Assembly: GCA_004519485.1 (NCBI GenBank)
Contig: CP038119.1
Location: 659,332 to 723,331 of the forward strand
Length of the DNA: 64,000 nt
Direction of reading: 5' to 3'
Source of the DNA: Nannochloropsis oceanica
Taxonomy: Eukaryota > Sar > Eustigmatophyceae > Eustigmatales > Monodopsidaceae
Below are positions 9,301-18,971 of the stretch, piece by piece; within the stretch, counting starts at the first letter, position 1, and every line of letters starts with the position of its first letter. The notes under the pieces were generated by a model. That model did not search any database. It worked only from the letters and a program-made list of their open reading frames with translations, and had not been told where the DNA came from. The position numbers and the translations under genes were made by a program.

Positions 9301-11911
9301 CCCTCCCTCCCTTTCCTCCCTTCCCTCCCTTCCCTTCCCCCCTCACCTTCAACGAATTGAGAAACAGCAGAGAATTGTCCGACAGGTGCCACGCCGGGTC
9401 CACGCCAAACGGATAGACTTGCGCGAAATCTCCATAAGGATGAAGGGCCACCGCCTTGCCGCCCTCCTGATTGAGCAAGCGAGGAGGGAGGGAGGGAGGA
9501 AGGGAGGGAGGAAGGGAGGGAGGGAGGGGTTCGTGAGATGGCTATCCGTCAAATCCCGCCCCGTTCTCCCTCCCTCCCTCCCTCCCTCCCTCCCTCCCTC
9601 CCTCCCTCCCTCCCTCCCTCCCTCCCTCCCTCCCTACCTACCTACCTCCACGCCTGCAAAACTCCAGCGGGAGCCAAAGAAGTTGAGGGCCAGGGCAAAA
9701 TAGTCGTTGTAAATCATGCCCGAATAAAAGGCGAACAAACCCATGAGTAGAATCATGTAGCGCGCGGGGTACAGGGCCTGGGGAGGGGGGGGAGGGAGGG
9801 AGGGGGGGAGGGAGGGAGGGAGGATGAGCAAGAAAATGAGACCCGTGCTTGAACTTCATGTTATTATCTCGGCTGACGAGGGCCTGGTGTCCGTCCCTCC
9901 CTCCCTCCCTCCCTCCCTCCCTCCCTCCCTCCCTCCCTCCTCACCCCAAGGGCGCCTGGATTGCGAGATTCCGCCTTGGCCTGCGTGACCACCAGATAGA
10001 CTCCCATACAGAAGAGGAGGAAACCGTGGCCCATGTCGCCGTACCTGTCGGCGGGCGNNNNNNNNNNNNNNNNNNNNNNNNNNNNNNNNNNNNNNNNNNN
10101 NNNNNNNNNNNNNNNNNNNNNNNNNNNNNNNNNNNNNNNNNNNNNNNNNNNNNNNNNCCTCTCCCTCCCCTCCCCATCTTCTTCACCCTTGGTCGCGAGG
10201 AAAAGCATCCGTTCAAAACGCGGCCTATCCTCTTCATTCACCACCCCTGCCAAAAACGAGAAACGCATGTCCTTATCAATGGCCGAGGAGGGCGCCGCCG
10301 TCCCAGCCCGGCCGGCCTCGGCGTTGAGGAGGGGCTGGAGGGAGGGACCGGGGGAAACCGAGGGAGGGAGGGAGGGAGGGAGGGAGTCTCAGAAACGATG
10401 CATGGCATGGTTTTCTTTCGAGAAATCCATATTTTCCTGTCATACTAACCAATAACCTCAGGCGGTTCCTCCCCTCCCTCCCTCCCTCCCTCCCTCCCTC
10501 CCTCCCTCCCTCCCTCCCTCCCTACTGTATTTACCCGGGCCGTATCCGCCTGCCCTTCCCCCGAGCGGCCCGCGCGAGTTTTGGCCGCCTCCTCCTTCTC
10601 CAACTGCCGAGGAGCGTCCGAAGCGAAGAGCTTCTGCACCTTTTGAAGCACCTCTTGAAACTCCACCTGCGCGCCAAGATAGGGAAGAAGGGAGGGAGGG
10701 AGGGAGGGAGGGAGGGAGGGAGGGAGGGAGGGAGGGAGGGAGGGAGGGGGGGGAGGGAAGGTGTCGGTCGTCGCTAAGTGGGAAGGATGAGATGGGTTTT
10801 TAGTACGCAATACGTTCCCTCCCTCCCTCCTTCCTTCCCTCCCTTCTTCCCTCCCTCCCTACCTTCTCGTTGTACTCGCGCGTGATTTTCTCCCCGAAAT
10901 TGTTCAACTCCAGAAGCTGTTGCTCATGATCTTCCAACTAGAGAAGGAGAAGGAGACGAAGGAGGAGTCGAAAGAGAGGAGGAGAAGGAGAAGAGGAGAA
11001 GGAGAAGAGGAGGAGAAGAAAGAGAAGGAGATTGAGTGGGTGAGTCAGACGACGACGACGACCACGACCACCATTTGAAGGAGGGAGGGAGGGAAGGAGG
11101 GAGGGCAGGAGAAAGGGAAGAAGCGAAGGAGGAAGACCTCGTCTTTTGTCTCTTCTTACCTGCTGCTCGAGCTGCTCAAGCACGTAAGCCCCTGAGCGTT
11201 TCTCCTTGGCATCCCCTTGAGATTCCGCCAGAAATCTTTGGTACCCGCCCGGGACCTGATTTGAAAACAATTGGGCATGAGAGAGGGCAGTACGGAGAGA
11301 CGGTGAATGGGAGTGAGCGAGCACGACTGATTGAGTCAGTGATGGGCGGCAGGTAATACACCGTGTCTCGAAACATGACCCCGATCCTCCCTCCCTCCCT
11401 CCCTCCCTCCCTCCCTCCCTCCCTCCCTACCTCGGTGTCCAACCCGAATTTGCCGATTTCGGTGCGAATGTACCGGAGCTTTCGCTCCAGCTCGTCGCAC
11501 CGCTTGATGTACGAGACATAGCGGCGCTGGAATGCGACTTGCTCGTGGTTCAGCTGTGTGGAATGGAAGAGGGAGGGAGGGAGGGAGGGAGGGAGGGAGA
11601 GGTGTGGAAGAGGGGTAAGTCGTCGTCCGGTCTTGAAAGCGACAGTCACTAAAACGCAAGCAAAACAAGCACACCCATCACCTCCACGTATAAATCTCTT
11701 CACCACCGAGCTACTTGTGCACGCATGGGAGCCCTGTCCCAGGCCGTCCAGCCCTCCCAACCCTCCCTCCCTCCCTCCCTCCCTTCCCACGTACATCCGT
11801 AAATTGGATGATCCCCAACATGCCCAAGTCATTAACCGCCCCGTGCGCTGCGTCCTCGTTTACAATCAAGGAGACGTACTCCATCTCTTCGGAGCGAAAC
11901 CATTTCGCCAT
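6357..11911 (-). CDS. V-type proton ATPase V0 subunit a (interrupted by assembly gap)
   Basis: Exons on the minus strand: 11795-11911, 11431-11553, 11160-11255, 10863-10937, 10535-10666, about 10158-10334, then an N gap, 9945-10044, 9646-9777, 9347-9466, 9010-9152, 8742-8835, 8264-8412, 8015-8117, 7705-7779, 7387-7513, 7095-7222, 6813-6894, 6565-6662 and 6357-6422. Phases agree across every junction outside the gap. The start [10 protein letters not shown] fits the family N-terminus, followed by [14 protein letters not shown]. Membrane motifs include [38 protein letters not shown] and [18 protein letters not shown], which contains the essential proton-path Arg, and the near-terminal [16 protein letters not shown]. 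The protein forms the stator and proton half-channels of the V0 sector in vacuolar, lysosomal or Golgi membranes. Roughly 200 or more residues (end of the cytosolic domain and first membrane helices) are lost in the gap. A His/Gly-rich insert precedes the [13 protein letters not shown] helix. Confidence 0.93.
7515..7696. repeat. GGGA/TCCC tetranucleotide arrays within a V-ATPase intron
   Basis: Two nearly pure GGGA arrays (about 7515-7608 and 7642-7697) separated by a short unique loop. On the coding (minus) strand they read as CCCT tracts. They are among the longest of the dozens of such arrays in the window, which usually sit beside splice sites. Confidence 0.9.
10058..10157. other. Assembly gap of 100 N inside the V-ATPase subunit a gene
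   Basis: Exactly 100 undetermined bases, a round number typical of a placeholder rather than a measured length. The sequence left of it ends the exon beginning at the GDMGHG segment, and the sequence right of it ends the [11 protein letters not shown] segment. In other V-ATPase a subunits these motifs are separated by roughly 200-250 residues, so real exonic sequence is missing. Confidence 0.95.
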
Positions 11912-13237
11912 GCTTCCTGTGGCTGCTGCGGCTGGTCAGGCTGGCAGGGGCAAGACACACGAATCTCGTCGTCCGTTTTCTCCTTCCTCAAGCGTGTGTC
12001 GTCGTCCTCCTCCTCCTGGTGATGGTGATAGGGACACGAGCTCTCCTATCCCCCACACACACGCACACCGTCGTCCAACAACAGGAGAAGATGCCTGCAC
12101 TTGTGAGACAAGAGAGGGTGAGAGGGTGTACGGGAATTGAGTAAGAATGCTAGGGAGAGTGCGTGCGTCCTGCACGATTCGGTAGTAGGCAACCACCGCC
12201 CGCAATCTCTGCCACAGGTAAAACAGAGACCCGCTGCGGCAACGCTCACCAAAAGCAAGCACACTAATTGAGTATATGTGTGCATCTGCTTGCAGTGGTG
12301 GGTGGGAGCGGGGATGAGATCCCGCGGTCTTATGTTGATATTGAAATTATTCTTGCTTGCTTCACGGCGACCGTGCCAAAAAGCGATCGATCTGTTCTCA
12401 AATGCCAGAAAACAAGTATGCCACACCCTCACCCACTCGTTTTGTGTCTCTAGGTTGTTAAAATCATCCTGACGGGCAGGGTAACCTGGGTCGTGAAAAT
12501 ATTATGTAATCAAGCTCTCCTAGAGGGTAAGCTGCCACTCCCTGAATTTATTTCCGACGGTCACAGCACGTCCGTGTGGAGAGGGTGTGTGCCCTCGTCC
12601 CGGCTCATTTCCCGAAGAGCCCATTTAAAGTACGGCAATGGACAGTAAGAGAGCATTTGGTAGTTGGAATGTAGGTCTGAGATCCACCAAATAATTACCA
12701 GCTGAACCAAAACACTCTCCTCCTACCTCCCCACCCCATTGCCATATGTGCTGTGCACTAATCTCTGTTCGCCGTGTATGGCCTTTCACGGTATTTTGCC
12801 TCCTTCGAGTATTATTTCCTATCCCGTAGTGCAGTCGGTTGTCGTCGATTTGAACGCATTGGCATTGCTTGCCTTCCTACGGAAACATTCTCTCCTCCTC
12901 CCCTCATCTCCTCTCCCCAATAAAGTGGACACTCGCATGTACTTCGTCAAATAACACTGTCAATAAAGGCCAATAATAACGCAGTATTTTCTTGTATCAG
13001 TTGCTCTTAATTCCTGTATTGTGTCCCCTTCTTCACTTTTCCCGTCTAGATGACAGCGGAGGGGGGATTCGCACGCTCATCCCGTCCCTTCTCTTTTCAT
13101 GACTTTGACAAAATTTTGTTTCCCTCGTTTCCTCTCGTTGAAGCTGTGCTGCACAATATTACATTGCTTTTCCATAGGGGCTTGGGCGGTAGCTACAGAA
13201 AGAAGGTTAGAGGGTTGTGTAGAGTCCCAGGGGAGCG

Positions 13238-13323
13238 GGAGGAGGAGGAGGAGGAGGAGGAGGAGGAGGAGGAGGAGGAGGAGGAGGAGGAGGAGGAGGA
13301 GGAGGAGGAGGAGGAGGAGGAGG
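13238..13323. repeat. GGA trinucleotide microsatellite
   Basis: About 28 consecutive GGA/GAG units. It produces a poly-Glu frame on one strand and poly-Leu on the other, but neither frame has other protein-like sequence, so I treat it as non-coding. Confidence 0.9.
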
Positions 13324-14234
13324 ACGGAGGGGTGGGTGGAAAGAGATACGATCTTCAATAAATAATGAATTGCGCATATTTCTGGGTGGTGCAGAAGATG
13401 GCGCAGGTGAAGGCGCTGAGGCAGCTGGACCTACATATTTTGTTTCGGACCGACAAAGTTAAATTACGACGTCCTTTTGCGGGTGCTGGAAGTCGTGACG
13501 CGTACCTATTTTTGTGCTGCTGCTGCTGTCACTGCGATAACTGGTCCTTGATTATCCAGGTGTAAAAAATATGATTCGCAATCTATTTCTATTGTTTGTT
13601 CTCTTGGTTCATTTGATTTCTTTTCTTTTTTTAACGCCGTGAGACTGGGCTGGGCCTTCGTAAATTTCTGGCCCAGCTGCTCCGAAAGTCATGCAATGGG
13701 AAACGATGTGCCAATATGAGCAACCATCGTCTTAATGTGGAAAAGGATTTCATGTTGTGTCTTAAAAACATACAAAGGCAAATATGATGTCAAGGTGTGG
13801 CCGCACACCATAACCTCCTCCCTATCCTCTTGTCCACGCCATCGCCCGCACCAAACTATAAAGGATCCTACGAGTGACCATAATACAATTTCAACTTTGA
13901 CGGTACCCTCCTACTTGCACTTAGCAGTGTAGACGCCGTTATTTGCCTATTTTAATCGTCAAGCAGACAGGCTGCACAATAATATGCTCGATGAAAAAGA
14001 AAACAAACATGGGCCTAGTTGTTTGAGTCTGAGGTTTGGCCTTCATGAATAAAAACTAAGCCACATCATCAAGAATGCCCCTCGATTCTCACAGCAGGAC
14101 CCGGTAAGCGCTGCTCATTACGCCATGCGCCCCTCTTTCTATAAGCCTCGGCAGTGCCCACCTCGTAATCAATTTCGATGCATCATCTGCATGAAAAAAA
14201 TGGTTCTGGTCGCCCTGAGTTAGTCCGCGACTAA

Positions 14235-14302
14235 CTATTTCAGGGCAATCAGCACATCTGTGACTTGACTATTTCTGGGCAACCAGCACATCTGTGACTT
14301 GA
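14235..14302 (+). repeat. Two tandem copies of a 34-bp repeat upstream of the MOK gene
   Basis: Copies at 14235-14268 and 14269-14302 differ at only a few positions; both end with the shared stretch AGCACATCTGTGACTTGA. They end 41 bp before the chosen ATG of the kinase, so they lie in its leader or core promoter. Function unknown. Confidence 0.85.
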
Positions 14303-14343
14303 TTCATATATCTACCACCTACAAACCCTCCGATAGGCCCGGA

Positions 14344-15705
14344 ATGGGTAAATACGTGATAGAAGGCAAGGTAGGCGAAGGCACTTTCAGCGACGTTCTC
14401 CGGGTACAGCATACCTGTGATGGAACCTTTCACGCCATGAAATGCTTAAAAAGCAAGATTGCCTCCGTCAGTCAAGTGAAGAATTTACGGGAAGTTCAAG
14501 CGTTGAGGCGGCTGACTCCTCATCCCCACATAGTCGCCTGGCAAGACATCATTTTCGAGGAGGCCACCGGCCGCCTCGCCCTCGTTTTTGAGCTCCTTGA
14601 CGCCAATCTCTACGAGCTCATTCGCGGCCGCCGCTTCCCCCTCGCGGCCGATGCTGTCCGTACATACACCCATCAGCTACTGCAAGCCTTGCAGTACATG
14701 CACGCACGGGGCATCTTCCACCGCGACATTAAGCCTGAAAATGTGTTGGTGGAAAAAAGGACGCAAACAATTAAGCTCGCCGATTTTGGTTCTTGCCGCG
14801 GGATTCATTCCTCGCCTCCGTACACTGAGTACATTTCTACACGCTGGTACCGATCCCCGGAATGTCTCTTGTCCAATGGGAGGTATGGGCCTCCGATGGA
14901 CATGTGGGGAGTGGGCTGTGTAATGTTTGAAATGAGCACGCTGCGGCCTTTGTTTTGCGGGGACGATGACATTGACCAATTGAATCGCATTCACAAAGTG
15001 TTGGGTACGCCACCCACTGAGTTGCTGCAGGCGATGCGTCATAGGGGACAGAAAGGAGGGGACCAGGCGGAGGGGGAGGATTGGACGGGAGGGAGGAAGG
15101 ATACGTATATGGAGAAAGAGCACCGCTTGCTGGTCTTCCTGCCGACGCAGCGAGGGACGGGGTTGGATACCTTACTTCCGTCCACACACACCTCTGTGGA
15201 GTATTTGGACGTGTTGCGGCGAACGTTGGCGTATGACCAACAGTCGAGGCTGTCAGCCAAGGACGCCTTGCGGCATGCGTTCTTTCGTGACTTACTCCAG
15301 ACAATCCCATCTAAGTCCACGCTCCCTCCACCAAGCGCCATTACCACAACCGTGAAAATGACAGCCATATCCCCGCCTTTAGCGACATTGGCCAATCCTC
15401 CAGGGAACCTCCCGGGCGCAGCTTTCCCCATCGTCACCAGCATTCGCAAGATGAGAGGTAACAAGCAGAGCAAGAAGCCTCGGGCTAAGGACGGTCAGTG
15501 CTTGCCTTTAGTTGTGGATACCTCTGTCTCTTTCGCCGCCGCCAAAGTCACTGTGGAGGCCAAGCGTAAAAAGGTGGGAAAAACTTGCGGAATGTTAGGG
15601 ATAAGGGAGCAAGTGCAGCTGCGCAAGTCGATGCGTTGCTTGCCGCCGCGTGGACTGGTCGCCAAGCCGCTCTCATTCTGGCGGGGAAAGCCGCAGCAGG
15701 GGTAG
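14344..15705 (+). CDS. MOK: MOK-type protein kinase (RCK family)
   Basis: A single-exon frame of about 453 aa. I start at the ATG at 14344 because MGKYVIEGKVGEGTFSDV matches the N-terminus of MOK kinases, whose glycine loop is G-E-G-T-F-S. Kinase landmarks in order: AMKCL (catalytic Lys), NLREVQALRRL-PHPHI (helix C), YELIRGRRFPL, GIFHRDIKPENVL (catalytic loop), LADFGSC (metal-binding DFG), PYTEYISTRWYRSPE (TEY activation loop), MDMWGVGCVMFE and DQLNRIHKVLGTPP. MOK belongs to the MAK/ICK/MOK group related to both MAPK and CDK, which controls cilium or flagellum length in other eukaryotes. The C-terminal tail after about residue 330 is basic and unconserved. All catalytic residues are present, so it should be active. 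It is one of few intronless genes in the window. Confidence 0.9.
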   Translation: MGKYVIEGKVGEGTFSDVLRVQHTCDGTFHAMKCLKSKIASVSQVKNLREVQALRRLTPHPHIVAWQDIIFEEATGRLALVFELLDANLYELIRGRRFPLAADAVRTYTHQLLQALQYMHARGIFHRDIKPENVLVEKRTQTIKLADFGSCRGIHSSPPYTEYISTRWYRSPECLLSNGRYGPPMDMWGVGCVMFEMSTLRPLFCGDDDIDQLNRIHKVLGTPPTELLQAMRHRGQKGGDQAEGEDWTGGRKDTYMEKEHRLLVFLPTQRGTGLDTLLPSTHTSVEYLDVLRRTLAYDQQSRLSAKDALRHAFFRDLLQTIPSKSTLPPPSAITTTVKMTAISPPLATLANPPGNLPGAAFPIVTSIRKMRGNKQSKKPRAKDGQCLPLVVDTSVSFAAAKVTVEAKRKKVGKTCGMLGIREQVQLRKSMRCLPPRGLVAKPLSFWRGKPQQG

Positions 15706-16448
15706 TAAATAGCGCACAATCGTCCTTATAAAAATAGTAGTGAAAACAAACTCACATGTATTGAAAGAAGTGGATGTTTTTGTAACATCCTTGAGAAAGA
15801 CCACCACTTCCAACGCGAGCGAACAGACCTCTGCTAGGCTCCGTTTTTTCGCCGCTCTGTCGTCTTCCCACTCGATATTTGTTTAGCTTCATGCTTCCAT
15901 GTATGCACTGTGACATAATTTCGTCTTTCTCCTTTGTCGGTCTCAAATGCTGCTTTGTAAGTCCAGTGAATGCATGTTATGGACAATCGCGGCTATTTTT
16001 AACGCCGTTTCAGCCGTTGCAGGCCCATCCCATCTCCTCTCGCATTGGCACGCTCTCGTTCACTCGTTCCATTTCCTCCGCTTGTCTTGAGACCTAAGCT
16101 CAATGATGGTAAGCCCCATAGTGCGAGTCATCAAGTAGAACCACCAGAGCCACCTCACCAGGGTTGAGTCTGGGGAGCAAGCGCGACACCGCGCGCGTGT
16201 GAAGGGGAGAACGTGTGTCGCATACTGCGAGGTCAACGGATGGTAGCTAGAAGGTATCCAAGCTTTTTATACTCATGGGATCCTCTAGTAAAACACCATA
16301 CGATCACACCACATCACTCACAGACACGCTTCTAACATCCTCATGGTTGGAACACACTGTTTTCACGCCTCATTCCTCAATTCCCTTCTTTCCTCCCCTC
16401 CACCCCGACAGAAAAGTAAAACACCTCCCCCTCCATCACGCAAGCGTC
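15706..16448. other. Intergenic between MOK and membrane-protein gene
   Basis: This must contain the MOK 3' end and the promoter of the next same-strand gene. It is mixed-sequence DNA without long CCCT arrays until just before the next ATG. Nothing else recognised. Confidence 0.5.
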
Positions 16449-18230
16449 ATGGCATATAAGGCCATTGCTGCTTCCTCCTTAATGTTAGGCATCGCCCAGG
16501 GCCACATTTTCTCAAACTGGAACACCCGCACTGCCACGACCGCCAACAAGATCGTGGAGATCCCTGCCTCGGGTGGGACGCGCCCCGTGGCCGCCTTTGG
16601 CATTGCAACAGGCAATGTAAGTACTAAACAAATATAATACAAGGGCACTAGCCTTCTTTTCATATGTGAGTTATGATGGCAACGCGGTCAAAGGGGGAAG
16701 TGCGGGCGGAGAGAGGCAAACGGGAAGGAGGGAGGGCTGCCATATCATACTTTTTGGGGGGAAATGGGGGGAAGGCGAGGAGCGGGAAAGGGGAGGGAGG
16801 CGAATGGGAACAAAGGCCACCAATGTTGTGCAGCACGATAAGTGATGCTTTCTTTCATTTCCATCAGGGGCTCGCATGTGTGTTCTTTCCTGAGAAGCGA
16901 ATTACGTACCGAAGGAGGGCAGGCATGATTCCCCCTCGCTCTTCCGCCTTATGTAACCTAGATTTACCCGCATTCTCCCTCCCTCCTTCCCTCCCTCCTA
17001 CCTTCCTTCCTTCAAGTACGATGCTGCAACCACCGTGGATTTCAAAGCGGATGCGACCTTGAGCAGTGGGATGTACATCAAGGGGTACGCCGTCTCCAAG
17101 GCCAAGCACGACGAGTTCGTTGCTGCGTGCCCTCAGACCGCGGGCGAGCTGGTCTCAGTCTATGAATGGGGTTATGGCCCATGTGACGCTTTCATGAGCT
17201 CTCTCAAGACACAGGCCACGACCTTCCAGGCTGGGACGACACCGAAGGAGGCAGGGGGGTCTACGGTCAAAGCGGCCTTCTCCCTTTCGGAGCCTTTGGA
17301 CGGGGTATACGTTCTGTTCGAGAATCTGATGGGCCAGCCTGTCACCTTCTCCAACGCAGAATTCTCCCTTGAGAACGTTGCGGAGCCTGTCAAGGCAGGA
17401 GAGGACTTGGTCTTCCCTGCTGCGACTGTGCACATGTCGGCAGCGGTGGTGAAGCTGGCCGACGAGACGCCTACAGAGAAAACGATGGTGTCGTTCAAGG
17501 CCCAAGGGACGGCCGTTGAGGGCGCCAAATCCACGGCGATGATGGTGGTGAACAAGGAGCAGATGACCCCTGCACGCTTGGGATGCACCTTTGGGTTCTA
17601 CTTCGGCTGGTTCAAGAGGAACACGGCCGGACAAAACGTGTGCAAACAGGCAGATTTTACCTACACCATGGACGGGGACATCCTCAAGCTGACGGGGTAA
17701 GCAAGCTTTCCTTTCCTCCCTCCCCTCCTCCCTTCCCTCCTTTCCTTCATTTCCCTGTTGGTGTCTAGTTGACCTTACTCTTTACAACGCTTTCCCCTCC
17801 CCCTGTCCCCCTCCTATCCCCCTTCTTCCTCAGTGTGATCAAGGCCGTTACCCCCCAGGATCTGGCGGGTGATATCCTTGCAGACCCTTCCATCACCCTC
17901 TTCCAGGGCGATGCTGACTACACGTTTGAGGCGGAAGCCCATGGAGCGGATAGTATATTCGTTGTTATCCCCAATAGGCTGGACACTCCGATTAGCGTAG
18001 AGGATCTTTCTGTCTCTTACGAGGCTGCTGACCTTATGTCGCATTTGATGGAGGACCCGAGCACCATTTGGAAGAGTGGCCCGGTGGCGGGTGTGTGCAT
18101 TGCGGCGCTTGTCGTGTTATTCTCCTGCATGGCAGCCGCATACTGCCTGGGCAAGCGCAAGGCGGCACTGATGGTGAAGAAAGCGGAGGAGAAGGCGGAG
18201 AGGAAGCAGCAGGGCAATGCCCTGGTTTAA
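16449..18230 (+). CDS. Unknown secreted/type I single-pass membrane protein
   Basis: Three exons in continuous phase: 16449-16616 (donor GTAAGT), 17017-17696 (donor GTAAGC) and 17834-18230, giving about 414 aa. I do not recognise the family. The N-terminus has a short hydrophobic segment (IAASSLMLGIAQG) like a cleavable signal peptide. A long ectodomain with few cysteines follows. Near the C-terminus is one strong membrane helix (GVCIAALVVLFSCMAAAYCL) preceded by SGPV and followed by a basic, helical cytosolic tail rich in Lys/Glu (KRKAALMVKKAEEKAERK). This predicts a type I protein with its bulk in the ER/Golgi lumen, on the cell surface or in a plastid-envelope compartment. The first ATG with the signal-like segment fixes the start. 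Function unknown; possibly lineage-specific. Confidence 0.75.
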
Positions 18231-18971
18231 GTTAAGGGAATAGGTTTGCGTGTTTTTTTTTGTTGAAGGGAGGAGGCTGGGAGATGGAAAGAGATGGATC
18301 AGTGAGAGATGAGAGATAGTAAGGAGTGTGGTCAGGAGAAGAGACAATGGGAATTTGAGAGGGGAAAGGAACGTGGTGACAGATGAGGGATGGAGGGAGG
18401 GGGAGGGAAGGAGGAGGTGAGCCCTTGAGCTCGGTCATTACCTTGAAAGGGTTTAAGAGGAGTAAGTGGAGACGGAGGGGAAAAGATCAATGGGAAGAGA
18501 AGAGTGTATAGAGATTTCCTGTGTTACGCACGCCACCGACAAGGATGACAGCGATGTTCGTAGTAGTACAGACCATGTCACGGGAAAAGTAAGAGGACAA
18601 TTTTTAGAAGAACTACCACCTGCATGGGTCGCAAAGCTAGTGATACAGCAGTGACTTCTATCTTATTCTGGTACAGAATTGTGAGCCATTTGTTTTGTTT
18701 AGGTGCTTGACCCTCCGTTGTGCACGGTGCGGGAGCATCGAAGCATGGCCCATTTCAGTCTTTCGATTCTCTGGTGACAACGCAAGCAAGGCGCGTGAGC
18801 GCGTGCGTTGTACGAAAGTTGTGTCAGTCTCATGTGTCTGACCCTGTACACTCATTAAGTTGCACACGTGCAAACTTTTACAACAACACAGGTCAGTCGT
18901 AGGGGTGAGGAGGTTTTGGCTTGAGCCTTATAGTCGAAACGCGTCGTCGTGCAAGACCACATCCCCTGCCC
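18231..18971. other. Intergenic upstream of the FAS1-LHC gene
   Basis: Purine-rich low complexity in the first 250 bp, then mixed sequence. A 62-codon frame starting at 18466 exists but has no supporting family signal. The promoter of the downstream plastid gene is expected here. Confidence 0.45.

Larger units (their letters stand above)
11912..14343. other. Gene-poor divergent intergenic region (V-ATPase a / MOK)
   Basis: About 2.4 kb between the start of the V-ATPase gene (-) and the MOK kinase (+). The left 400 bp probably hold the V-ATPase 5' leader and promoter. Unlike most of the window, 12260-14300 is nearly free of CCCT arrays and has more balanced base composition. It contains one long GGA array (listed separately). 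The open frames here are short, unsupported by family similarity and mostly repeat-driven. No RNA gene was recognised. Confidence 0.5.

Noticed and set aside
13050-13361. 103-codon frame with a long poly-Glu tract
   Set aside because: Driven by the GGA microsatellite; flanking residues show no protein character.
18466-18654. 62-codon frame ending in LPPAWVAKLVIQQ, reminiscent of the SelO C-terminus
   Set aside because: The similarity is limited to about eight residues and the rest has no SelO features; no splice acceptor or upstream exon fits.
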